This document shows positions 56,922 through 64,000 of a DNA stretch of 64,000 bases, piece after piece (the first letter of the stretch is position 1; every line of letters begins with the position of its first letter). Source of the stretch: Rhodobacteraceae bacterium HLUCCO18 (GTDB taxonomy: Bacteria > Pseudomonadota > Alphaproteobacteria > Rhodobacterales > Rhodobacteraceae); contig LJSY01000005.1 in NCBI GenBank assembly GCA_001314805.1, positions 59,708 through 123,707 of the forward strand, written 5' to 3'. A program made the position numbers and the translations under genes. The notes under the pieces are model-generated. The model had not been told where the DNA came from. It did not search any database and worked only from the letters and a program-made list of their open reading frames with translations.

Positions 56922-57493
56922 CACTGAACCGGGATCAGAAGGTCGTCACGCGGCTCATCGGCGTCATCGTATTCATGGGGGCGCTCGCCTGGGCCGCGGT
57001 GCCGCTCTACGACTGGTTTTGCCGGGTGACGGGCTTCGGCGGCACGACTCAGGTCGCCGCCGCGGAAAGCGAGACCGTCCTCGATCAGACCATCCGCGTG
57101 CGCTTCGACGCGAGCCGCGCGCGCGACATGCCATGGGAGTTCCGCGCGGTGGAGCCGCACATGGACGTGCGCATCGGCGAGACCGGGCTGGCCTTCTACG
57201 AGGCGCACAACCCGACGGACCGCCCCATCGCCGGCACGGCCAGCTTCAACGTGGCGCCTTTCGAGACGGGTCCGTATTTCGTCAAGATCGCATGCTTCTG
57301 CTTCGAGCTTCAGGTGCTCCAGCCCGGCGAGACCGTGCTGATGCCCGTGACTTTCTTCGTCGCCCCCGAGATCGTGGACGATCCCGAAACGGTCGGCATC
57401 CCCGCCATCACCCTGTCCTACACGTTCCACGTCTCGGACATGCCCGAAGATTACGCCGCGCTCGAGGCATCCGAGCCCGCGGCGGCCAACTGA
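56918..57493 (+). CDS. ctaG: Cytochrome c oxidase assembly protein CtaG (Cox11-like)
   Basis: Copper chaperone that delivers Cu to the CuB centre of subunit I. 191 residues. One N-terminal membrane helix (GVIVFMGALAWAAVPLYDWF), the CRVTGFGG segment, and the copper-binding CFCFE motif (KIACFCFELQ, near residue 126-130) in an immunoglobulin-like periplasmic domain. Overlaps the CoxF-like gene by four bases; ctaE follows 24 bp downstream. Confidence 0.95.
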   Translation: MTLNRDQKVVTRLIGVIVFMGALAWAAVPLYDWFCRVTGFGGTTQVAAAESETVLDQTIRVRFDASRARDMPWEFRAVEPHMDVRIGETGLAFYEAHNPTDRPIAGTASFNVAPFETGPYFVKIACFCFELQVLQPGETVLMPVTFFVAPEIVDDPETVGIPAITLSYTFHVSDMPEDYAALEASEPAAAN

Positions 57494-57517
57494 CGACCCA
57501 CCGGGAGGACCGCACCC

Positions 57518-58333
57518 ATGGCCCACGCGAAACATGACTACCACATCCTGCCGCCGTCGATCTGGCCCTTCATGGCAGCCGGCGGCGCCTTCGCCATGCT
57601 CTTCGGGGCGGTGAACTGGATGCACGGCTCGGGGCCGTGGCTGTTTCTCATCGGCTTCGCCGCGGTGCTTTACGTCATGTATGGCTGGTGGGCCGACGTG
57701 GTGACCGAAAGCCAGCAGGGCGATCACACGCCCGTGGTGCGTCTGGGCCTGAAATACGGGTTCATCATGTTCATCATGTCGGAGGTGATGTTCTTCGCGG
57801 CGTGGTTCTGGGCGTTTTTCAAGCACGCCATCTACCCGATGAACACCTACGAGGCCTCGACCTACGTGCCGCCCGAGATCTACGCGGTCGACCCGTTCCA
57901 CCTGCCGCTGATCAACACGCTCGTACTGCTCCTGTCGGGCTGCGCGGTGACGTGGTCGCACCATGCGCTCGTTCACGGCGGTCCCCGCAGGGATGTGGCC
58001 AACGGTCTGATCCTCGGCGTCGTGCTGGGCCTCATCTTCACCGGTCTGCAGGCTTTCGAATACTGGGAGCTGATCGCCCATTACGACTGGACCTTCGGCG
58101 GCGACAAGTTCTTCTCCACCTTCTTCCTCGCCACCGGTTTTCACGGTCTGCACGTGATCATCGGCACCATCTTTCTCTTCATCTGCTGGCTGCGGGTGCT
58201 GAAGGGCCATTTCACCCCCGAAAAGCATATCGGCTTCGAGGCCGCGGCCTGGTACTGGCACTTCGTCGACGTGGTCTGGCTGTTCCTCTTCGCCGCGGTC
58301 TACATCTGGGGTCAGGCGGTGGTGATCTCCTGA
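57518..58333 (+). CDS. ctaE: Cytochrome c oxidase subunit III
   Basis: Structural subunit III of the aa3 oxidase, 271 residues, seven helices. Motifs: [19 protein letters not shown] at the start, [41 protein letters not shown] and [19 protein letters not shown]. Preceded by GGGAGG. A copy of the GC-rich intergenic repeat begins 8 bp after the stop. Confidence 0.96.
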   Translation: MAHAKHDYHILPPSIWPFMAAGGAFAMLFGAVNWMHGSGPWLFLIGFAAVLYVMYGWWADVVTESQQGDHTPVVRLGLKYGFIMFIMSEVMFFAAWFWAFFKHAIYPMNTYEASTYVPPEIYAVDPFHLPLINTLVLLLSGCAVTWSHHALVHGGPRRDVANGLILGVVLGLIFTGLQAFEYWELIAHYDWTFGGDKFFSTFFLATGFHGLHVIIGTIFLFICWLRVLKGHFTPEKHIGFEAAAWYWHFVDVVWLFLFAAVYIWGQAVVIS

Positions 58334-58341
58334 CCGTTGCA

Positions 58342-58405
58342 GGGGGGCTCTGCCCCCCGCGCGTGCCGCGCTCCCCCCGGCGGTATTTCCGGAAAGATGA
58401 AGGGG
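58342..58405 (+). repeat. GC-rich Rhodobacterales-type intergenic repeat
   Basis: GGGGGCTCTGCCCCCC at its start is a short hairpin, then GCGCGTGCCGCGC, CTCCCCCCGGCGG, TATTTCCGG and AAAGATGAAGGGG. It is the most complete copy of the element also found at 17381-17440, with a tail copy at 13143-13168 and a variant at 41545-41588. It lies between ctaE and the SURF1 gene. Confidence 0.8.
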
Positions 58406-58473
58406 TCGGATGGGGCGACGCCGACGCGAAACGAAAGGCCCGCCGCGAGGTGGGCCTTCTTCTTGGAGGTGAC

Positions 58474-59142
58474 ATGATCCGACGCATTATCTGGCCGCTG
58501 ATCTTCGGTCTGGGCGGCGTGGCGATCCTCGTTTCGCTCGGGGTCTGGCAGGTGCAGCGCCTCGCTTGGAAGGAAGCCGTGCTTGCCGATATCGAGGCGC
58601 GCATCGCCGCAGCGCCCGAGCCGCTGCCCGAGGTGCCGGATCCCGAGACCGATCGCTACATGCCTGTCGTGGCCGAAGGTGTGCTCGGCGACGATTACGT
58701 GCGCGTTCTGGTCAGCCAGCGCGGGCAGGGCGCGCAATACCGCGTGATTTCGCCCTTCGAGACGGGCGACCGTCGGATCTTGGTCGATCGCGGCGTCATG
58801 GCGACGGAGGGCACGCCGCCCGGCCACTCGGGCGAGGTGGTGGTCACGGGCAATCTGCACTGGCCCGACGAGGTGGACGGTTTCACGCCCGCGCCGGACA
58901 TGGCGCGCAACATCTGGTACGCCCGCGATGTCGACGCGCTGGCCGCGCATCTCGGCACGCTGCCTATCCTCGTGATCGCCAGCGACATGTCGGTGTCCGA
59001 TGCGCCCGTGACGCCCCTGCCGGCCGACACTGGCGGAATTCCGAACGATCACCTGAATTACGCGGTCACATGGTTTTCGCTGGCCGTGCTCTGGATGGGG
59101 ATGACACTCTTTCTTCTGTGGCGTATCAGGCGGAAACCGTGA
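58474..59142 (+). CDS. SURF1 family protein
   Basis: Cytochrome oxidase assembly factor (Shy1/SURF1), involved in heme A insertion. 222 residues from ATG 58474, after GGAGGTGAC. One helix at each end (IWPLIFGLGGVAILVSLGVW and TWFSLAVLWMGMTLFLLWRI), GVWQVQRLAWKEAVL, ILVDRGVM, and NDHLNYAVTWFSLA as in the family. It completes the cox cluster. Confidence 0.93.
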   Translation: MIRRIIWPLIFGLGGVAILVSLGVWQVQRLAWKEAVLADIEARIAAAPEPLPEVPDPETDRYMPVVAEGVLGDDYVRVLVSQRGQGAQYRVISPFETGDRRILVDRGVMATEGTPPGHSGEVVVTGNLHWPDEVDGFTPAPDMARNIWYARDVDALAAHLGTLPILVIASDMSVSDAPVTPLPADTGGIPNDHLNYAVTWFSLAVLWMGMTLFLLWRIRRKP

Positions 59143-59156
59143 TCGAGAGAGGCGCC

Positions 59157-60542
59157 ATGCGCTACGTCTCCACCAGGGGCCAGGCCCCCGAACTGACATT
59201 CGAAGAGGCGATGCTGACGGGCCTTGCGCGCGACGGCGGGCTTTACGTGCCGGCCGAGGTGCCGCGCATGGGCGCGGGCGACATCGCGGCGCTGGCGGGG
59301 CTGCCTTACGAGGAGGTGGCGTTTCGCGTCATGCGGCCCTTCATCGGCGAGGCCTTCACCGACGACGCGTTCGCCGAGCTGATCGCGCGCGCCTATGCGG
59401 GTTTCGGCCATGCCGCGCGCGCGCCTCTGAAGCAGCTGCAGCCGAACCATTTCCTGCTGGAGCTGTTTCACGGGCCCACGCTGGCGTTCAAGGACTTCGC
59501 CATGCAGCTGATCGGACAGCTGTTCGAGGCGTCGCTCGCCCGCCGGGGCGAACGGGTGACCATCGTGGGCGCCACCAGCGGCGACACGGGGTCGGCGGCG
59601 ATGGAGGCGTTCCGCGGCCTCGATGCCGTCTCGGTCTTCATCCTCTTTCCCCATGGTCGGGTCTCCGAGGTGCAGCGCCGGCAGATGACCACCGTGACCG
59701 AGGATAACGCCCATGCCCTCGCGCTTTCCGGCAATTTCGACGATTGCCAGGCCCGCGTGAAGGACATGTTCAACGATTTCGCCTTTCGTGACCGGGTGCG
59801 GCTGGCCGGCGTGAACTCGATCAACTGGGCGCGGGTTCTGGCGCAGGTCGTCTATTACTTCGCCGCCGCCGTCAGCCTCGGCGCGCCGCATCGCCCCGTC
59901 AGCTTCTGCGTGCCCACGGGCAATTTCGGCGACATCTTCGCGGGGCACATCGCCAAGCGCATGGGCCTGCAGATCGAGAAGCTCATCGTGGCCACCAACC
60001 AGAACGACATCCTGCATCGCGCGCTCAGCTCGGGCGATTACGTGCCGGACGGCGTGACGCCATCCATCAGTCCGTCGATGGACATCCAGGTCTCCTCCAA
60101 TTTCGAACGCGCGCTGTTCGACGCCTATGGCCGGGACGGTCGTGCGGTGGCGCAGCTGATGGACGAGCTGAAGGCGGGCGGGTTCCATATCAGTCAGGGC
60201 GCGCTGGAGTCCCTGCGCGCCGATTTCGCCTCGGGCCGCGCCTCGGAGGAGGAGACCGGCGCGATGATCGCGCGGGCCCGCGCCGAGATGGGGGAGCTTC
60301 TGTGCCCCCATTCCGCCGTCGGCGTTCACGTGGCGCAAGCCTTCACCGGGACGACGCCGCTGGTGACGCTTGCCACCGCGCACCCCGCGAAATTCCCCGA
60401 CGCGGTCGAGGCGGCCACGGGGCTTCGCCCCGCGCTGCCGCCGCGCATGGCCGACCTGATGGACCGGCCCGAGCGCGTCACGCGCGTCGACAACGACCTC
60501 GCCGCGATCGAGGCCCTGATCGAAGAGGATGTCTTCGCGTGA
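59157..60542 (+). CDS. thrC: Threonine synthase
   Basis: PLP enzyme converting O-phosphohomoserine to threonine. 461 residues from ATG 59157 (MRYVSTRGQAPELTFEEAML). PLP lysine in GPTLAFKDFAMQ (about residue 110), GATSGDTGSAA, FPHGRVSEVQRRQM and the glycine-rich PTGNFGDIFAG. It is the class with the longer N-terminus (bacterial/yeast type). It overlaps the M16 peptidase start by four bases (GTGA). Confidence 0.97.
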   Translation: MRYVSTRGQAPELTFEEAMLTGLARDGGLYVPAEVPRMGAGDIAALAGLPYEEVAFRVMRPFIGEAFTDDAFAELIARAYAGFGHAARAPLKQLQPNHFLLELFHGPTLAFKDFAMQLIGQLFEASLARRGERVTIVGATSGDTGSAAMEAFRGLDAVSVFILFPHGRVSEVQRRQMTTVTEDNAHALALSGNFDDCQARVKDMFNDFAFRDRVRLAGVNSINWARVLAQVVYYFAAAVSLGAPHRPVSFCVPTGNFGDIFAGHIAKRMGLQIEKLIVATNQNDILHRALSSGDYVPDGVTPSISPSMDIQVSSNFERALFDAYGRDGRAVAQLMDELKAGGFHISQGALESLRADFASGRASEEETGAMIARARAEMGELLCPHSAVGVHVAQAFTGTTPLVTLATAHPAKFPDAVEAATGLRPALPPRMADLMDRPERVTRVDNDLAAIEALIEEDVFA

Positions 60543-61801
60543 GTGTCGAGCTTCATACCCTGTCGAACGGCCTGCGGATCGTGGTCGAACCGATGCCGGG
60601 CCTGCAATCGGCCGCCATCGGTCTCTGGGTCAGCGCCGGCGGCCGCCACGAGCGCGCCGAACAGAACGGGATCGCGCATTTCCTCGAACACATGGCCTTC
60701 AAGGGCACCGCGCGGCGGAGTGCCCTGCAGATCGCCGAGGAGATCGAGGATGTGGGCGGCTATATCAATGCCTATACCTCGCGCGAGGTCACGGCCTATT
60801 ACGCCCGCGTCCTGAAGGAGGACGTCCCGCTGGCCGTGGACCTGATCGCCGATATCGTGCTCAACCCCGCCTTCGATCCGACCGAGATCGAGGTGGAACG
60901 CGGCGTCATCCTGCAGGAGATCGGGCAGGCCGCCGACACACCGGACGACATCATCTTCGACTGGCTGCAGGAAGAGGCGTTTCCCGAACAGCCGCTGGGG
61001 CGGACCATCCTTGGTCCCGCCGAACGCGTGCGCGGCTTCGCGCGCGGCGATTTCGACCGGTTCGTGGCCGAGCATTATGGCCCGGGCGAGCTGATCCTGT
61101 CGGCCGCGGGCGGCGTCGATCCGGCCGAGATCCTGCGCCTGGCCGAGGCCGCCTTCGGCCACCTCGAGGCCACCCCGCCGGAGCAGCCCGAGCCGGGCAC
61201 ATTCGCGGGCGGCGAAAGGCGCGTGATCAAGGATCTCGAACAGGCCCATTTCACCCTCGCGCTCGAAGCGCCGGGCTACCGCTCCGACGACATCCACACC
61301 GCGCAGATCTATGCCACGGCGCTTGGCGGCGGCATGTCCTCGCGTCTGTTCCAGGAAATCCGCGAACGGCGCGGCCTGTGCTACACGATCTATGCGCAGG
61401 TGGGGGCCTTCGACGACACCGGCATGCTCACGATCTATGCGGGCACTTCGGGCGAGCAGATCGGCGGGCTTGTCGACCTCACGCTGGAGGAATTGCGCCG
61501 CTCCGCCGAGGACATGAGCGCGGCCGAACTGGAGCGCGCGCGCGCCCAGATGAAGGCGGGGCTTCTGATGGGGCTCGAAAGCCCCTCGGCCCGGGCGGAG
61601 CGCAATGCGCGGCTCGTGGCGATCTGGGACAGGGTGCCGCCGCTCGAGGAGACCATCGCTCGTATCGACGCGGTCACGCTGCAGGGCCTGCGCGACCATG
61701 CCGGTGCGCTCGTCGCCTCGGGCCGCGCGGCCATGGCGCTTTACGGTCCCGTGGGCGACGCGCCGGACCTCGTCCGCGTGAGGGAGCGTCTGGCCGCCTG
61801 A
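60539..61801 (+). CDS. M16 family zinc peptidase
   Basis: Zinc-dependent peptidase of the processing-peptidase/pitrilysin family, 420 residues. The inverted zinc motif HxxEH is HFLEHMAF (about residue 48-55) and the third ligand Glu lies in EIEVERGVILQEI. C-terminal inactive-domain features: GGGMSSRLFQEIRERRGLCY. The GTG at 60539 is the likely start, overlapping the thrC stop. Its stop overlaps the start of the next gene (TGATG). Typical thrC-M16 pairing of alphaproteobacteria. Substrate unknown; no signal peptide, so probably cytoplasmic. Confidence 0.93.
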   Translation: MSVELHTLSNGLRIVVEPMPGLQSAAIGLWVSAGGRHERAEQNGIAHFLEHMAFKGTARRSALQIAEEIEDVGGYINAYTSREVTAYYARVLKEDVPLAVDLIADIVLNPAFDPTEIEVERGVILQEIGQAADTPDDIIFDWLQEEAFPEQPLGRTILGPAERVRGFARGDFDRFVAEHYGPGELILSAAGGVDPAEILRLAEAAFGHLEATPPEQPEPGTFAGGERRVIKDLEQAHFTLALEAPGYRSDDIHTAQIYATALGGGMSSRLFQEIRERRGLCYTIYAQVGAFDDTGMLTIYAGTSGEQIGGLVDLTLEELRRSAEDMSAAELERARAQMKAGLLMGLESPSARAERNARLVAIWDRVPPLEETIARIDAVTLQGLRDHAGALVASGRAAMALYGPVGDAPDLVRVRERLAA

Positions 61802-62385
61802 TGCTCAGCCGAAAGCGGCACCTCCGGATCGAGACCGACCGGCTTACCCTGCGCCTTCCCAGGCACGCCGATTTCCGCTCCTGGTGCGCGCTGCGTAGCG
61901 CGAGCCGGGATTTCCTCGCTCCGTGGGAGCCGGCCTGGGCCAGCGATCACCTCAGCCGCAAGGCCTTCACCAACCGCGTCTACTGGGCCCATCGCGCCAT
62001 ATCTCAAGGCTCTGCCGTGCCGCTCTTCATCCACCTGCGCGAGGGCGAGGTGCTGCTGGGGGCCATCACGCTCGACAATATCAGGCGCGGTCCGGCGCAG
62101 GCCGGCACGCTGGGCTACTGGATCGGCGAGAACCACGCGCGGCAGGGCTACATGCGCGAGACCATCGAGGCGGTGGTGCATTACGCCTTCCGCAGTCTGG
62201 ATCTCAGCCGGATCGAGGCGGCCTGCCTGCCCGAGAACGCCGCCTCGCGCGGGGTGCTGGAGAAGTCCGGGTTCAAGTATGAAGGCGTGGCGCAGAGCTA
62301 CCTCCAGATCAACGGGCGCTGGCGCAATCACGTGCTCTATGCCAATCTCCGCTCGGACCGGCGCGGGCGAACGGATGTCGGGTGA
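61801..62385 (+). CDS. GNAT N-acetyltransferase (RimJ-like)
   Basis: RimJ/RimL-type acetyltransferase of 194 residues. IETDRLTLRLPRHADFRSWC at the start, GTLGYWIGENHARQGYMRET with the acetyl-CoA loop, and CLPENAASRGVLEKSGFKYEG. Starts inside the M16 stop (TGATG), so translated on the thrC-M16 mRNA. The substrate may be a protein N-terminus or a small molecule; relatives include alanine acetyltransferases. Its end is followed by an array of palindromes. Confidence 0.87.
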   Translation: MLSRKRHLRIETDRLTLRLPRHADFRSWCALRSASRDFLAPWEPAWASDHLSRKAFTNRVYWAHRAISQGSAVPLFIHLREGEVLLGAITLDNIRRGPAQAGTLGYWIGENHARQGYMRETIEAVVHYAFRSLDLSRIEAACLPENAASRGVLEKSGFKYEGVAQSYLQINGRWRNHVLYANLRSDRRGRTDVG

Positions 62386-62420
62386 GGGCGCCTGCACGAT
62401 CCGCAGGTGCCACCGGCGGG

Positions 62421-62503
62421 CCGGAAAAGCCGGCTTTTCCGGGCAGGAAATCTCGAGATTTCCTTTTCGTTTTCCTGGCGGAAAACGGCGCCTATCATAT
62501 GAT
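62421..62503. repeat. Array of palindromes upstream of the FAD-linked dehydrogenase
   Basis: Four dyads in 83 bp. 62421-62442: perfect 22-bp palindrome (half CCGGAAAAGCC). 62445-62464: perfect 20-bp palindrome (half AGGAAATCTC). 62468-62487: CGTTTTCC-TGGC-GGAAAACG with 8-bp arms. 62494-62503: ATCATATGAT. The first three share GGAAAA/TTTTCC modules in alternating direction. The ATG of the next gene follows at 62506, so at least the last dyads lie on its leader. Confidence 0.85.
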
Positions 62504-62505
62504 CC

Positions 62506-63906
62506 ATGACTGACACCCTGAACGCGCTTTTTGCCGCCGGTTTGCCGCAGGATGCCCTGCGCCCCCCCGAGGCGCAGTATCTCGAGGAACCGCGCGGGCG
62601 CTGGCACGGCAAGGCCGCGGCCGTGGTCGCGCCCTTCGACACCGAAGGCGTGGCCTCCGTCATCCGGGCCTGTGCTACGACGCGCACGCCCGTCATCCCT
62701 TTCGGCGGCGGCACGGGGCTGGTCGGCGGGCAGCTTTCGGACGAGGGGCCGGCGCCGGTGATCCTGTCGCTGGAGCGCATGCGCGCCATCCGCGCGCTCG
62801 ATGCGCTGGCCGGGACCATGACGGTCGAGGCCGGCGCGATCCTTTCGGATGTTCACGCCGCGGCGGAGGAAGAGGGGCTGATCTTCCCGCTGACGCTCGC
62901 CTCTCAGGGCTCCGCGCGGATGGGCGGGCTTCTGGCGACGAACGCGGGCGGGGTGAACGTGCTGCGCTACGGAAATGCCCGCGATCTGTGTCTGGGGATC
63001 GAGGCGGTCCTGCCTGATGGCAGCGTGATGCACACGCTCTCGGGGCTGCGCAAGAACAACATGGGCTATGACCTGCGCCACCTGCTGATCGGCGCGGAGG
63101 GTACGCTGGGTGTCATCACCGCCGCGACGCTGCGGCTTTTCCCCAAACCGGCCGCGACAGGTGCCGCGCTGATGGTCGTGCCCGATCCTGACGCGGCGCT
63201 GGGTCTTCTGGGGCTGGCGCAGGCGCGCGTGGGCGCGGGGCTTTCGGCATTCGAGATCATGCATCGCACGGGCCTCGATTTCCTGCGCGAGGTGGGGCCG
63301 GAGGTGCGCCACCCGTTCGACGAGCCCCCGGACTGGATGTGTCTGATCGACCTCGGGATGGGGCCGGGCGACAGTCCGGCCGAGGCGCTCGAAACCCTGT
63401 TCGCCGAGGCGCACGAGTCGGGTTTCGCCACGGACGGCCTGATCGCGCAATCCGAGGCGCAGCGGGCCGAGTTCTGGACCCTGCGCGAGACCATTCCGCT
63501 CGCCAACCGCCGGATCGGGGCGATCTCGTCCCATGACATCTCGGTCCCGGTCGCCGCGATCCCGGCCTTCATCGCGAAGGCGCCCGACCGACTGGCGCGG
63601 ATCGGGGACTACCGGATCAACTGCTTCGGCCATCTGGGCGATGGCAACCTGCATTACAACGTCTTTCCCCGGCCGGGTCGGTCGCGGGCCGACCACGAGG
63701 CCGAACGCCCCGCCATCAAGCGGGCGATCCATGACCTCGTCCATGAGATGGGCGGCTCGATTTCGGCGGAGCACGGGATCGGACGGCTGAAGGTCGACGA
63801 CCTGGAGCGCTATGGCGATCCGGCGAAGCTGGCCGCGATGCGGGCGATCAAGGCGGCGCTGGACCCTTTGGGCATCATGAACGCAGGCGCTGTTCTGCGC
63901 GCCTAG
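62506..63906 (+). CDS. FAD-linked 2-hydroxyacid dehydrogenase (GlcD/D2HGDH-like)
   Basis: Flavoprotein of 466 residues of the GlcD/D-lactate-dehydrogenase family. FAD-binding PCMH fold with PVIPFGGGTGLVGGQ (about 64-78), NAGGVNVLRYGNARDL, NNMGYDLRHLLIGAEGTLG, and the C-terminal domain with HLGDGNLHYNVFPRP and EHGIGRLK, as in D-lactate and D-2-hydroxyglutarate dehydrogenases. Substrate not decidable from sequence. The last codon is followed by TAG, whose G is also the first base of the adjacent insertion-sequence end. Confidence 0.88.
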   Translation: MTDTLNALFAAGLPQDALRPPEAQYLEEPRGRWHGKAAAVVAPFDTEGVASVIRACATTRTPVIPFGGGTGLVGGQLSDEGPAPVILSLERMRAIRALDALAGTMTVEAGAILSDVHAAAEEEGLIFPLTLASQGSARMGGLLATNAGGVNVLRYGNARDLCLGIEAVLPDGSVMHTLSGLRKNNMGYDLRHLLIGAEGTLGVITAATLRLFPKPAATGAALMVVPDPDAALGLLGLAQARVGAGLSAFEIMHRTGLDFLREVGPEVRHPFDEPPDWMCLIDLGMGPGDSPAEALETLFAEAHESGFATDGLIAQSEAQRAEFWTLRETIPLANRRIGAISSHDISVPVAAIPAFIAKAPDRLARIGDYRINCFGHLGDGNLHYNVFPRPGRSRADHEAERPAIKRAIHDLVHEMGGSISAEHGIGRLKVDDLERYGDPAKLAAMRAIKAALDPLGIMNAGAVLRA

Positions 63907-64000
63907 GCCCTGTCTGCATTCATCTGAGCCAATCGATGGCGGAGACGAGGAAGACGAAGCCCATGAACCCGGTGAGGGTCTTTTCGCAGCGCAAGGCGAT
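63906..64000 (-). mobile_element. End of an IS5-family-type insertion sequence, cut by window edge
   Basis: The minus strand encodes a transposase C-terminus (IALRCEKTLTGFMGFVFL, then VSAIDWLR and a stop at 63920-63922), the usual ending of IS5-group transposases (IALRCEKT...). The element end appears to start at about 63906 (GGCCCTGTCTGCATTC). It sits at CTAG, with TA as the probable target duplication, a YTAR-type target used by some IS5 elements. The other end is outside the window, so identity and completeness are open. Confidence 0.72.

Overview
This window is GC-rich chromosomal DNA from an alphaproteobacterium, most probably a member of the Rhodobacterales (Roseobacter/Rhodobacter group). 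The evidence is the smo-type polyol cluster, the small DUF2842 and DUF1467 proteins, the lysC-ptsP neighbourhood, an alphaproteobacterial ctaB-ctaG-ctaE order, an adrenodoxin-type ferredoxin and several copies of a short GC-rich intergenic repeat that I recognise from this group. Almost all of it is core chromosome. There is no prophage, CRISPR array or complete island.

Layout. 1-4.8 kb: a sorbitol/mannitol operon on the + strand (two ABC permeases, the first cut by the window edge, the ABC ATPase, a polyol dehydrogenase of the SDR family and a mannitol 2-dehydrogenase). 5-8 kb: a small stress-type cluster (putative membrane stress protein and dienelactone-hydrolase-like enzyme) with an FNR-type box, then fragments of an amino-acid permease gene and an lrgB-like gene beside tRNA-Leu(UAA), then a YoaP-like gene with another FNR-like box. 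8-13 kb: apt, a DUF2927 protein, an esterase, mtnP, a flavin reductase and a GNAT acetyltransferase. 13-18 kb: ptsP and lysC separated by joined fragments of a tetR gene and a DUF1772 gene, then an SDR. 18-27.4 kb: a threonine-dehydratase-like enzyme, alkD-like/glmS/glmU, gph, a DegT-type aminotransferase, pyrG and secG. 27.8-39.3 kb: purA, a large acidic protein, thiN, rpiA, gor, hflK-hflC-DUF2065-degP. 39.3-48 kb: a lipoprotein, a dnaE2 tail, a ferredoxin, aspS (with an unusual insert), a response regulator, methylmalonyl-CoA epimerase, nitroreductase and small membrane proteins. 48-54.6 kb: topA, dprA, a membrane protein and tldD. 54.8-59.1 kb: the aa3-type cytochrome c oxidase cluster (coxB, ctaB, small membrane protein, ctaG, ctaE, SURF1). 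59.2-63.9 kb: thrC, an M16 peptidase, a GNAT and a FAD-linked 2-hydroxyacid dehydrogenase that ends exactly where the end of an IS5-type insertion sequence begins.

How the genes work together. The first cluster imports and oxidises polyols to ketoses. glmU/glmS supply UDP-GlcNAc, pyrG and purA supply nucleotides, lysC and thrC serve the aspartate-family amino acids, rpiA and gor serve pentose phosphate and glutathione redox. hflKC and degP form a membrane/periplasmic protein quality-control block. The oxidase cluster encodes two structural subunits together with heme O synthesis and copper/assembly factors; subunit I is not in the window.

The most unusual items are: two sites where two gene fragments pointing away from each other are joined at their broken 5' ends (6.3-6.7 kb and 15.5-16.0 kb); an insert of about 58 codons in aspS with codon use unlike the rest of the gene; an extra low-complexity loop in glutathione reductase; an orphan dnaE2 tail; an array of perfect palindromes at 62.4-62.5 kb; and FNR/FixK-like boxes at three places. 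I found no convincing new multi-gene system.
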